In this document: positions 1 through 6,330 of the stretch, piece after piece
How the letters are laid out: each line of letters starts with the position of its first letter
Numbering within the stretch: position 1 is the first letter of the stretch
NCBI GenBank assembly: GCA_002292895.1
Contig: DBCE01000121.1
Span: 20,234-30,742, forward strand
Source of the DNA: Phycisphaerales bacterium UBA966
GTDB lineage: Bacteria; Planctomycetota; Phycisphaerae; Phycisphaerales; SM1A02
DNA length: 10,509 nt
Direction of reading: 5' to 3'
The notes under the pieces: model-generated
Databases searched by the model: none
The model's input: the letters and a program-made list of their open reading frames with translations, nothing else
What the model was told of the DNA's origin: nothing
Made by a program: the position numbers and the translations under genes

Positions 1-147
1 CGGCGCTGAACGACCTTCGCCTCGAGGCGCAGCACGACCTTCACCGCGGCGTGGGCGTTCGTCATCCTTGCGCGGCGCGTGACGTCCTTCACCGCGACGT
101 GCGCGTTTCTCTTCTTTGCGTGGCGGGTTCCTGCCCTCGCCGCGGCG
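1..147 (-). repeat. 16-residue (48-bp) Arg/Gly-rich tandem repeats in the pseudouridine synthase tail
   Basis: Three successive units begin at residues 304, 320 and 336 of the pseudouridine synthase. Each opens with RRGEGR, followed by a proline/basic stretch (NPPRKEEKRA, HAPRKDDERP, then the shorter AAPRGEGRSAP at the edge). The DNA repeats too, with related blocks containing ttcaccgcg near 41-49 and 90-98. The unit is probably a disordered RNA-binding tail. Copy number beyond the window is unknown. Confidence 0.75.
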
Positions 148-1056
148 GTTTGCGCGCGCTGCTTCTGGCCGACGCGCTGCACCCGGGCGAGCCTTACGAG
201 CGCGAGCCTCGGCGCGGCGAACGGCCATATCTGGCTCCGCTTCCTTGCGCGCAGCACGTTCTTGCGGCGTAGCGAAGGCGTGTTCCTTGAGAACTGCCAG
301 TTCCTTTGGCGTCAACTCACGCCACTCGCCGGCCTGCAATCCCTTGAGCTGCAGCGGTCCCATGCGCACGCGTCGCAATTTCTTGACCGGGTGTCCAACG
401 GTGGCAAGAATTTCGCGCACCTGTCGATTGCCATCCTCACGCAACTCCATGTAGAGGAGCGTGCGCGCGGCATCACGCTTCAGAATCACCAGCTTTGATT
501 TGGATGCGCGATCGGGTTCATGACCCTTGACGGCCGGCGCAAAGATGCTGCGCTCAAGCCGAGCAATATCTGAATCTTCAACGCGTCCGCTGACCATGAC
601 CTCATAGCCCTTGTACATCTCAAAGCGCGGATGGGTCAACCGATTAGCGATGTCGCCGTCGTTGGTCATCAGCAAGAGACCCGAGCCATCGATGTCCAGT
701 CGACCCACCGGATAGAGCCGCGCATGGGACGGATGTTGCACAAGATCAACCGCCAGCGGGCGCCGCTCCGGATCGCTGTTGGTGCTGACATAGCCCTTGG
801 GCTTGAAGAGCATCACATAGACATTGCGCTCCGGCGCCTTGATCCGTCGGCCATCAAACCGAATGTGATCCTTGACCGGGTCGACCCACGCTGGAAGGCC
901 ATCGATCCGGTGACCGTTGACCGTGACGCGCCCCTCCTCCACGCTCTCCTCGCACGCCCGGCGCGAGCCAATGCCGGCGTCAGCGAGCACCTTCTGAATG
1001 CGCGGTCCCCGCGAGTCGTCTTGATAGGGGTGGGTCGGTGATACGAGGCGGCGCAT
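1..1056 (-). CDS. RsuA/RluB-family rRNA pseudouridine synthase, 3' end cut by window edge
   Basis: The 352 visible residues form a pseudouridine synthase of the RsuA/RluB/RluE/RluF family, enzymes that isomerise specific uridines in ribosomal RNA. An S4 RNA-binding domain lies at about residues 18-65 (RIQKVLADAGIGSRR, then EEGRVTVNG). The catalytic domain covers about 78-250. It has the family motif GRLDIDGSGLLL with the predicted catalytic Asp at 121, followed by TNDGDIANRLTHP and a late REDGNRQVREIL motif. From about residue 265 the protein becomes a basic Ala/Arg-rich tail. From residue 304 this tail repeats every 16 residues (RRGEGR...PRK...) up to the window edge, where the frame is still open. 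The layout resembles RluB more than RsuA, but the target uridine cannot be set from sequence. I chose the ATG at 1056 because a TACTAT hexamer lies 6 nt before it. An in-frame ATG at 1095 is possible but would overlap the divergent gene. Confidence 0.93.
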   Translation of the reverse strand, partial: MRRLVSPTHPYQDDSRGPRIQKVLADAGIGSRRACEESVEEGRVTVNGHRIDGLPAWVDPVKDHIRFDGRRIKAPERNVYVMLFKPKGYVSTNSDPERRPLAVDLVQHPSHARLYPVGRLDIDGSGLLLMTNDGDIANRLTHPRFEMYKGYEVMVSGRVEDSDIARLERSIFAPAVKGHEPDRASKSKLVILKRDAARTLLYMELREDGNRQVREILATVGHPVKKLRRVRMGPLQLKGLQAGEWRELTPKELAVLKEHAFATPQERAARKEAEPDMAVRRAEARARKARPGAARRPEAARANRRGEGRNPPRKEEKRARRGEGRHAPRKDDERPRRGEGRAAPRGEGRSAP

Positions 1057-1062
1057 CGCGCC

Positions 1063-1068
1063 ATAGTA
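1063..1068 (-). promoter_or_regulatory. Candidate -10 hexamer TACTAT for the pseudouridine synthase
   Basis: Read on the minus strand, TACTAT ends 6 nt before the ATG at 1056, and no Shine-Dalgarno sequence precedes that ATG. The spacing would put transcription initiation at or next to the start codon, a leaderless arrangement. The same bases read on the plus strand give CATAGT (1062-1067), a possible -10 for the divergent gene. Confidence 0.4.
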
Positions 1069-1071
1069 GCC

Positions 1072-1075
1072 GGAG
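1072..1075 (+). promoter_or_regulatory. Ribosome binding site GGAG for the repeat protein
   Basis: GGAG lies 6 nt before the ATG at 1082. This favours 1082 over the in-frame ATG at 1094 as the start of the secreted repeat protein. Confidence 0.6.
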
Positions 1076-1081
1076 CGGGGT

Positions 1082-2998
1082 ATGGTTCGCGCCATGTCGA
1101 TACTTGCCGCCGCCCTGCTGCTACTGACTTCTGGAACGGGTCCCGCGGGCAGCATCGGCGCCCCGGCGCTGGTCCTGCCGCTCGACGCGCGCACTGCGGT
1201 GGGCGCGGTGATTGCGGAAGCTGGACGGACTGAAGATGTGCGCCGACTTTCCGCGCTGTTTTCTTCCACCCCAACGCTCTTCCCATCGCGCGGACTGGTT
1301 GGAGCAGTGCGCCTGGGATTCGTGCAGCCGTTTGCCGTTCCAGAGATTGCCAACGCCATCACACAACCGGCTGCGGAAGGTTCGGCCCGACCATATCGGG
1401 CAGTGGCACGATTTGCAGCACGCGCGTTCGGAATTGACTGCACCCTTGGCGAAGAACAGAGCACCATGCCAGTGGCGGATCCACAAGGCGCGCTGTTCGC
1501 GCTGGACTTTCTTCTCAACGAATCAAACCTGATCATCAATCAAGCGCTGACGAGTGCGCTTGGCGATGGAAATCGCGAACGCATTGCGCGCGCAGCGATT
1601 GCCAGCGCCGACTCCACCACTGCACGCGCTGCACAATTGCCGGACGCGTTGTCGCGCGCGATGCAGGGATCAGCCAGCATGGACCGCACTGCATTGGTGC
1701 GCGCTGCCGGACACTTTGACACGGCACTCGCAGTGAGCGGTGATTGGAAGACGTTTGATACCGAAGCGCTCCCCGAAGAACTTGCAGGCGCGGTGGATGG
1801 AACAGTCTTATCCACGCAACTAGTGCCAGAAATTGGTTGGCTAGTGATTGGCGGCACCGGTGCAAATCGCTACGACATGACCAAGATTGCCGCGGTATTT
1901 GATATCGCAGGCGATGATCGCTACGAATGGGGCTCAGGCGTTGTGGCCAGTCGGTTGGTGATTGACATTGCAGGAAACGACTCATATTCAGGGACGCGCG
2001 CAGCAGATAACGCCATGCCGCTTGCTGGCCCAGGTGGTGCCGCATGCGGAGTCTCGGTCATTGATGACTACGCTGGAAACGATCGCTACGAGTCCCCGCA
2101 CAATGGTCTCGGTGCGGCGGTCTTTGGCGTCGGCATGGTGGTTGATCGTGCGGGCGATGACACGTACGCCGGCGGAACATGGACTGTCGGCGCAGCGTTC
2201 GCTGGCGTTGGTGCAGTCTGCGATCTTGGTGGCAGTGATCAGTATTCGTCAGAAATGTTCTCGCAAGGGTGCGGCGGACCGGGCTCGGCAGCGCTGCTCC
2301 TGGACGCAACGGGCAACGATCGATACCGCGCTGATGGGACAACCGCCAGTGCCTACGAAACCCCAACCGTGCACGCGTCATTTTCACAGGGTGTTGGATT
2401 TGGATACCGAGCAGGCGCAGCGGGCGGCGTGGGTGCGCTGGTTGATGGAGCAGGAAATGATCGATACGAGGCGGGTGAGTTTGGTCAAGGCTGTGGCTAC
2501 TACTTGTCCATGGGCATCCTGCGCGACGATGGCGGCAATGACCTCTACTACGGAAATCGCTACGCGCAGGGCACTGCAGCGCACCAAGCGTTTGGAGTGC
2601 TCTTAGAGAATGGTGGCGATGACATCTACTGGAGCATGACGGCCGCCGGTCAAGGCGCTGCATGGGACATGTCGGTGGCGGCGCTGGTGGATCGCGCTGG
2701 TGATGATCGCTATCAAGCAGACGGCCTCTCCCAGGGAGCTGCCGCGCAACAAGCGATCGGCATGCTGATTGATCTGGCGGGGCGCGATGATTACCGCGCG
2801 GCGGGTGCCAGCCAAGGAGCGGCGGACAGTAACGCGTACCACTGGCACACCTCGCGTTGCACGAGTTTGGGCGTGCTCCGCGACACGGAAGGGCCGAATC
2901 GCTTCAGTGCTGGCGGCGCGGACGGTGAGCAGCGCCTCACTGGCAAGCCCGATGCCAAAGATGGAGTCAATCAGTGGGGCGTGTTCATCACACGCTGA
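1082..2998 (+). CDS. Secreted protein with about 12 G-(N/D)-D-x-Y repeats of about 27 residues
   Basis: I do not recognise a named family. The protein has 638 residues. It opens with a signal peptide (hydrophobic core about 6-16, SILAAALLLL, likely cleaved before residue 30), so it is probably exported. Residues 30-255 are mixed and probably mostly helical. From about 258 to 612 a motif of type G-(N/D)-D-x-Y recurs at 277, 298, 332, 358, 384, 411, 458, 485, 512, 540 and 567. There are degenerate outer copies at 260 (GANRY) and 604 (GPNRF). Most spacings are 26-28 residues. A full unit reads roughly G-V-G-x-L-x-D-x-x-G-N-D-x-Y, a short variable stretch, then (S/G/A)QG. The regular glycines and alternating hydrophobic residues suggest a beta-solenoid. 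The Asp-rich turns resemble one RTX nonapeptide per coil and may bind calcium; that is inference. The gene stands 25 bp from the divergent pseudouridine synthase, and YihY follows 33 bp downstream. Confidence 0.85.
   Translation: MVRAMSILAAALLLLTSGTGPAGSIGAPALVLPLDARTAVGAVIAEAGRTEDVRRLSALFSSTPTLFPSRGLVGAVRLGFVQPFAVPEIANAITQPAAEGSARPYRAVARFAARAFGIDCTLGEEQSTMPVADPQGALFALDFLLNESNLIINQALTSALGDGNRERIARAAIASADSTTARAAQLPDALSRAMQGSASMDRTALVRAAGHFDTALAVSGDWKTFDTEALPEELAGAVDGTVLSTQLVPEIGWLVIGGTGANRYDMTKIAAVFDIAGDDRYEWGSGVVASRLVIDIAGNDSYSGTRAADNAMPLAGPGGAACGVSVIDDYAGNDRYESPHNGLGAAVFGVGMVVDRAGDDTYAGGTWTVGAAFAGVGAVCDLGGSDQYSSEMFSQGCGGPGSAALLLDATGNDRYRADGTTASAYETPTVHASFSQGVGFGYRAGAAGGVGALVDGAGNDRYEAGEFGQGCGYYLSMGILRDDGGNDLYYGNRYAQGTAAHQAFGVLLENGGDDIYWSMTAAGQGAAWDMSVAALVDRAGDDRYQADGLSQGAAAQQAIGMLIDLAGRDDYRAAGASQGAADSNAYHWHTSRCTSLGVLRDTEGPNRFSAGGADGEQRLTGKPDAKDGVNQWGVFITR
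1850..2920 (+). repeat. Array of about 27-residue coding repeats (G-N/D-D-x-Y)
   Basis: This is the repeat region of the secreted protein, about residues 258-612. The period is 26-28 residues over most of it. Wider gaps of 34, 47 and 37 residues occur before the third, seventh and last intact copies, as if motif copies had been lost or loops inserted. The glutamine-glycine half-motif (FSQG, FGQG, YAQG, AGQG, LSQG, ASQG) appears near 393, 434, 467, 494, 522, 549 and 576, in phase with the aspartate motif. The repeats have diverged at the DNA level. Confidence 0.8.
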
Positions 2999-3018
2999 AC
3001 TTGCAGCATCGCGGTCCG

Positions 3019-3024
3019 TACACT
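3019..3024 (+). promoter_or_regulatory. Candidate -10 hexamer TACACT for the YihY gene
   Basis: TACACT, inside the octamer CGTACACT, ends 7 nt before the ATG at 3032. The same octamer precedes prfB at almost the same distance. No convincing -35 is seen. The 33-bp gap after the previous stop leaves little room for an untranslated leader. Confidence 0.4.
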
Positions 3025-3031
3025 GCGGGCT

Positions 3032-4354
3032 ATGACCAACGCGCAGGCCAATGCAACGCATCGCGGCACACGGATTTCGGATGGCAACGCCGTAACGGTG
3101 GTGACCCGGCTGGCTCGCGTGGCACATCTTTTGTATCGCCGCTCCATGGCTGATGATCTGCCGGCGATGGCTTCCGCGTTGGCATACAAAACGCTGCTGG
3201 GGCTGATTCCAATTCTGATCGTGGTGACGTTGGTTGCCAAGACGCTCATGGGCGCGCAATTTGCTCCATTCGTTGCTGGTTTCATCAGTTCACTTGGCCT
3301 GGACAACATGCGGATCGTGCCTCCGACGGATGGCACCGCTGCACCAAGCAGCGCGGTTGCGCTTGGAACATGGGTAGAAACACTGGTCACGCAAGCGTCA
3401 GAGATTGACCTCAGTGCGCTCGGCTGGGTGGGCGTGAGTGTCACCGTCCTCAGCGCCATCTGGCTGATGACCAGCATTGAGCTGAGTTTCAATCGCGTCT
3501 TCCGCGCGCGGCAAGGCCGAACCTGGCTGCGCCGGTTCGTGCTGTACTGGTTTGTACTCACCGCTAGTCCGCTGCTCATTGCAGCCATCCCACTGCTTTC
3601 GGCGGTGCTGCATGGCGCGGGCACGACACCTGGCATTGGTTGGATCGTTGCATTGCTCGGCACGGTGTGGAATGTTGGGGTGCTCTGGGCGCTGCTACTC
3701 ACGGTGTACATGGTGGTGCCGGCTGCTCGCGTCAGACCCCAATGCGCAGCCATCGGCGCCTTCTGCGCCAGCGTGGTGATCATTGGATTGAAAGGAATGC
3801 TTTCGGCGTACTTTGAACACGCGTTCGGTATGAGCAGACTGTATGGATCGCTTGGCCTTGTTCCCGTGTTTATGTTCTGGATGTGGGTGGTCTGGGTGAC
3901 GGTGCTCGGCGGGCTACAAGTAGCGGCCTTTGCACAGACGATTCGCGCACGCGGGTTGGATGCGGGTTCGGGCGCTGACGATGACGCGCACGCTGATCCC
4001 ATGTTGGTCTTGGCGGTGATGGAACAAGCGTCCACTTCATGGCGCGAAGGGCGGCCCGTCAGCCGCGACAGCATTGCGGCGGAGCTTCACATGGACGACC
4101 GGCTTTCCTCGGAGCTGCTTGAAGAGTTAGTTCGTGGCGGATTTCTGCTGCACACCGACGGTGACGCATACGCGCCAACCCGGCCGCCAGAAGACATTCG
4201 ACCCGACGAAGTTCTGAAGGCCGTGTTTGCGCATTGTGCCGGTGAAGAAGGCGTGGAACGATCACGAATCGCCACCGCACTGCGCGCCGCGCAACTGGAA
4301 ACCGCTAGCAAGATGCGTATTGGAGACCTTCGCGCTGAGCGCACGAACCGATAG
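3032..4354 (+). CDS. YihY/BrkB-family inner-membrane protein with C-terminal cytoplasmic domain
   Basis: This is a polytopic membrane protein of the YihY/virulence factor BrkB family, once mislabelled RNase BN. The biochemical role of the family is still unsettled. Six likely membrane segments lie at about 48-71, 128-148, 168-192, 203-230, 238-258 and 275-302. Family signatures are ASALAYKTLLGLIPILIV in the first segment, the SIELSFNRVFRARQGRTWLRR loop, and YGSLGLVPVFMFWMWVVWV in the last. Residues 320-430 form a soluble C-terminal domain. It resembles the winged-helix-like tail found on some members (RPVSRDSIAAELHMDDRLSSELLEELVRGGFLL). At 440 residues it is at the long end of the family because of this tail. 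It ends 12 bp before the STAS gene, and its TAG stop is part of a TAGACT hexamer that may serve that gene. Confidence 0.92.
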   Translation: MTNAQANATHRGTRISDGNAVTVVTRLARVAHLLYRRSMADDLPAMASALAYKTLLGLIPILIVVTLVAKTLMGAQFAPFVAGFISSLGLDNMRIVPPTDGTAAPSSAVALGTWVETLVTQASEIDLSALGWVGVSVTVLSAIWLMTSIELSFNRVFRARQGRTWLRRFVLYWFVLTASPLLIAAIPLLSAVLHGAGTTPGIGWIVALLGTVWNVGVLWALLLTVYMVVPAARVRPQCAAIGAFCASVVIIGLKGMLSAYFEHAFGMSRLYGSLGLVPVFMFWMWVVWVTVLGGLQVAAFAQTIRARGLDAGSGADDDAHADPMLVLAVMEQASTSWREGRPVSRDSIAAELHMDDRLSSELLEELVRGGFLLHTDGDAYAPTRPPEDIRPDEVLKAVFAHCAGEEGVERSRIATALRAAQLETASKMRIGDLRAERTNR

Positions 4355-4357
4355 ACT
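4352..4357 (+). promoter_or_regulatory. Candidate -10 hexamer TAGACT for the STAS gene
   Basis: TAGACT overlaps the stop codon of the YihY gene and ends 9 nt before the ATG at 4367. The aminotransferase has the same ATAGACT heptamer with the same 9-nt spacing on the other strand. Neither gene has a clear ribosome binding site. Confidence 0.35.
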
Positions 4358-4366
4358 GCCTCATTC

Positions 4367-4738
4367 ATGTCCTCGAAAGATGCCAAGATGGATTACGTTG
4401 AGTTCACCCACCCAGGCGGCTGCCTGGTGGCCAAGATCATCACCCCCAGCGTTGGGCAAAATGAAGCCCCGTTGATTCGTGAGCAAGTGCTCGCCGAGTT
4501 CAGCAAGGCAACGCGCGGGCGGTCCTTCATCCTTGACTTGTCACACGTTTCGCTCGTCACGAGTTTGGGGCTCGGCATGTGTGTGGACCTGCGCAACTGC
4601 GCGGAGAAGGCCGGCCTGAAGCCCGCCGTCTTTGGTCTCAATCGCCACCTCCTTGATCTCTTTCGCTTGATGCGAATCGAGCGGCTGTTCACCATCCTGT
4701 CCACGCGGCAAGAGTTTGACTCGGCCATCGGGAAGTAA
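4367..4738 (+). CDS. STAS-domain protein, anti-sigma factor antagonist type
   Basis: The 123 residues form a single STAS domain of the SpoIIAA/RsbV type. Such proteins bind an anti-sigma kinase and are switched off by serine phosphorylation. Strand FILDLSHVSLVTSLGLG (residues 54-70) aligns with the SpoIIAA segment around its phosphorylated Ser58. The expected phospho-acceptor is Ser66, with Thr65 in place of the usual Asp and Leu67 in place of the second Ser. The C-terminal part, KAGLKPAVFGLNRHLLDLFRLMRIERLF, matches the last strand and helix. No kinase or phosphatase partner lies in the window, so the pathway is unknown. The sigma factor at 5695-6255 is ECF-like and not an obvious target. 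A start at Met8 (4388) is possible. The next gene follows after 4 bp, so the two are probably co-transcribed. Confidence 0.87.
   Translation: MSSKDAKMDYVEFTHPGGCLVAKIITPSVGQNEAPLIREQVLAEFSKATRGRSFILDLSHVSLVTSLGLGMCVDLRNCAEKAGLKPAVFGLNRHLLDLFRLMRIERLFTILSTRQEFDSAIGK
4731..4735 (+). promoter_or_regulatory. Ribosome binding site GGAAG for the small lipoprotein-like gene
   Basis: GGAAG sits in the last codons of the STAS gene, 7 nt before the ATG at 4743. It decides that start over the upstream in-frame ATG at 4716, which would overlap the STAS gene, and over the internal ATG at 4812. Confidence 0.55.
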
Positions 4739-4742
4739 GTAC

Positions 4743-5075
4743 ATGCGCTTCACGGCCATCAATCCGATGAACCCGACGCAACCCATGCAATCATCTGCAT
4801 CGCTTGGCGCTATGCGGGTCATGACTGTGACTGGCATGGCAACCGTGGCCGCTCTGCTCCTAGCGCCCGCCGGCTGCTACCGCAATGTGGTGGGAACCAC
4901 CGGTACCGGCGCCGACCATTACGACGTGCAGGAGCCCAACATCGAGAAGGGCGAGAGCGTCTGGTCAGAACCAAAACCTACCGAGAAGGTGCCGAACCGT
5001 TACTCGGGCACCACACTGCAGAAGAACACGCGCCCGGCGCCGCAGCCGCTCGCACCGAAGTTGCCGCCGCAGTAA
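4743..5075 (+). CDS. Small exported lipoprotein-like protein, unknown function
   Basis: This 110-residue protein has a hydrophobic stretch near its N-terminus (TVTGMATVAALLLAPAGC) ending at Cys45. That stretch resembles a lipoprotein signal, although the residues before Cys (PAG) are an imperfect lipobox. About 23 polar residues precede the signal when the start is 4743. A start at 4812 would give a textbook-length signal peptide but has no ribosome binding site. The mature part is about 65 residues, polar and proline-rich toward the end (APQPLAPKLPPQ), and looks unstructured. I recognise no domain. It follows the STAS gene by 4 bp, so both are probably on one transcript; nuoB starts 69 bp downstream. 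An exported protein fixed to a membrane is the most that can be inferred. Confidence 0.7.
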   Translation: MRFTAINPMNPTQPMQSSASLGAMRVMTVTGMATVAALLLAPAGCYRNVVGTTGTGADHYDVQEPNIEKGESVWSEPKPTEKVPNRYSGTTLQKNTRPAPQPLAPKLPPQ

Positions 5076-5089
5076 TCGACGCATTTATC

Positions 5090-5109
5090 GCGGTAGCCGC
5101 GGCAACCGC
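5090..5109. repeat. Imperfect 20-bp palindrome between the small lipoprotein gene and nuoB
   Basis: Arms GCGGT and ACCGC flank a central GCCGCGGC. The whole is a palindrome except for one A/A pair. It lies 14 bp after the lipoprotein stop and 35 bp before nuoB. There is no T-run, so a standard terminator is unlikely. It could be an operator or a chance GC-rich dyad. Confidence 0.3.
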
Positions 5110-5144
5110 CCCGCCCTTTCCCGCCTATCATTTCTGACCTACCT

Positions 5145-5714
5145 ATGGGCATCGAAGCAGCACTCCCCGTCGACAGCATTCTCACCACCCAGTTGCAGCG
5201 CGTGGTGAATTGGTCCCGCCGCTCCAGCGTTTGGCCCATGCCATTTGCTACCGCTTGCTGCGGGATTGAACTGATGGCCACCGCCTGCAGTCGATTCGAC
5301 CTCGCGCGCTTTGGAGCCGAAGTCATGCGCTTCAGTCCGCGTCAGTGCGACTTGATGATCGTTGCCGGACGCGTCAGCGTGAAGACCCTGCCCGTCTTGC
5401 AGCGCATCTATATGCAGATGGCAGAACCGAAGTGGGTGATCTCCATGGGCGCGTGCGCAAGCACCGGTGGTGTGTTCGACACCTACTCCGTGGTGCAGGG
5501 CGTGGACCAGTACTTGCCAGTTGATGTCTACATTCCGGGTTGCCCGCCGCGACCAGAAATGCTCATTGAAGGCATCATGGCCATCCAGCGCGTGATCGAC
5601 AACGATCAGATTCCGCGCGACCCAAACGGCAAGCGACTGCCGCTACAGATTGCACTGCAGCCCAACTATCGCCCGCGCGTGCAGCCTGCGCCTGTCACGA
5701 TCGGCGCGACCTAA
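5145..5714 (+). CDS. nuoB: NADH-quinone oxidoreductase subunit B (NuoB), stand-alone
   Basis: NuoB is the peripheral-arm subunit of respiratory complex I that holds iron-sulfur cluster N2, the last electron carrier before quinone. The 189 residues cover the whole family. The four cluster cysteines are present: Cys38 and Cys39 (ATACCGIELM), Cys104 (SMGACASTGG) and Cys133 (YIPGCPPRPE). Other family blocks are RFGAEVMRFSPRQCDLMIVAGRV and YSVVQGVDQYLPVDVYIPG. Residues 160-189 are a short variable tail. Nothing before or after it belongs to complex I. The upstream neighbour is a small lipoprotein-like gene, and the downstream one is a sigma factor on the other strand. A nuoA-nuoB-nuoC order is usual, so this copy is separated from the operon or is a second copy. 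No ribosome binding site is visible. TATCAT at 5126-5131 could be a -10 giving a very short leader. Confidence 0.96.
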   Translation: MGIEAALPVDSILTTQLQRVVNWSRRSSVWPMPFATACCGIELMATACSRFDLARFGAEVMRFSPRQCDLMIVAGRVSVKTLPVLQRIYMQMAEPKWVISMGACASTGGVFDTYSVVQGVDQYLPVDVYIPGCPPRPEMLIEGIMAIQRVIDNDQIPRDPNGKRLPLQIALQPNYRPRVQPAPVTIGAT

Positions 5715-6255
5715 GTCGACCAACTAAACACGACCACCGCTGCCGGAGTGCTTCTTCAGACACTCCCGTTGCAGCGGCAATTTCTCGCCATTTGCGTCCG
5801 CGCAGCCGGTGCTCGATGAGCTCCGCATCTTGAGGTCGCGTGCGCATGAGTTCATTCATGATGCCCACCAGCTCAGCGCGTTCATCGTGCTGCGGTGGTT
5901 CCGACCACGCTTCCGCAACACCCGCAAATTTGGCCACTGTGGCTGCGAAGCGCGCGGCGCGACGGCGATGCCGCGCCACTGCTCGATTCACTACCTGAGC
6001 AACAAAGCTCCACGCCTCTGGCTTGCTTCGCATGGCAAAGGAGCCCTTGGCAGCCGCGTAATCCACGCGCCGAAGCGTGGTGGAAAAGACGTCGTCGGCA
6101 TCCACGCCTGGCGATCGCCCCACTTCCGCGCCAATCTTTCGCCGCAAGGCAGACTCATTTTGCAGCATGAATTGTGCGATTTGCTCGCGGCCCGACGCAT
6201 TCGAAGCGCCTGACTCCGAGTTCCCAATCGACCCGTCCGTGTTGTTCGGTTCCAT
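5695..6255 (-). CDS. ECF-like sigma-70 family factor
   Basis: The 186 residues have the two-domain plan of small extracytoplasmic-function-type sigma factors. A region-2-like helical part lies at about 26-100 (DADDVFSTTLRRVDYAA, then PEAWSFVAQVVNRAVARHRRR). A region-4 helix-turn-helix lies at about 128-184 (RPQDAELIEHRLRGRKWREIAA, then TGVSEEALRQRWSCLVGRL). Region 2 is weakly conserved, so promoter specificity cannot be inferred. About 22 polar residues precede the first domain. The start is ATG 6255 or the in-frame TTG two codons earlier at 6261; a stop lies further upstream. No clear ribosome binding site is visible. No anti-sigma factor is adjacent. The last 20 bp overlap the 3' end of nuoB tail to tail. 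It is probably not part of the minus-strand unit upstream, because 75 bp separate it from the PQ-loop gene, but read-through is possible. Confidence 0.82.
   Translation of the reverse strand: MEPNNTDGSIGNSESGASNASGREQIAQFMLQNESALRRKIGAEVGRSPGVDADDVFSTTLRRVDYAAAKGSFAMRSKPEAWSFVAQVVNRAVARHRRRAARFAATVAKFAGVAEAWSEPPQHDERAELVGIMNELMRTRPQDAELIEHRLRGRKWREIAAATGVSEEALRQRWSCLVGRLRSRRS
5737..5777. terminator. Long hairpin just past nuoB, inside the sigma-factor gene
   Basis: The left arm (CCGCTGC then CGGAGTG, 5737-5750) pairs with the right arm (CACTCC, CG, GCAGCGG within 5761-5777). This gives 14 base pairs with a 10-nt loop and three unpaired bases (one C and TT) on the right arm. It starts 23 bp after the nuoB stop. 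No strong T-run follows, only AATTTCT, so intrinsic termination would be weak. The same bases code for the helix-turn-helix of the sigma factor on the other strand. Confidence 0.4.
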
Positions 6256-6330
6256 GCCCAAACTGTGCGATGCGCCCTTGGACTACTCAAGGAGTATCGC
6301 CCGCGGAGGGCATTCGAAGTTCTTATCGGG

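Noticed and set aside
813..1286. A 157-codon minus-strand frame overlapping the start of the pseudouridine synthase
   Set aside because: It is a frame shadow. The true pseudouridine synthase frame, with S4 and catalytic motifs, occupies the same strand in another frame.
1536..3259. Several open frames of 60-218 codons on the minus strand opposite the repeat protein
   Set aside because: Arg/His/Ser-rich low-complexity products mirror the plus-strand repeats; none has a start signal or domain.
2971..4074. A 367-codon open frame on the minus strand opposite the YihY gene
   Set aside because: The product is a Ser/Thr/Ala-rich string without domain features, antisense to a clear membrane protein gene.
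4716..4742. Earlier in-frame ATG at 4716 for the small lipoprotein-like gene
   Set aside because: It overlaps the STAS gene by 23 bp, while ATG 4743 has GGAAG at a good distance.
6299..6311. Possible terminator hairpin after the PQ-loop gene (GCCC, 5-nt loop, GGGC)
   Set aside because: The stem is only 4 bp and no T-run follows on the minus strand.
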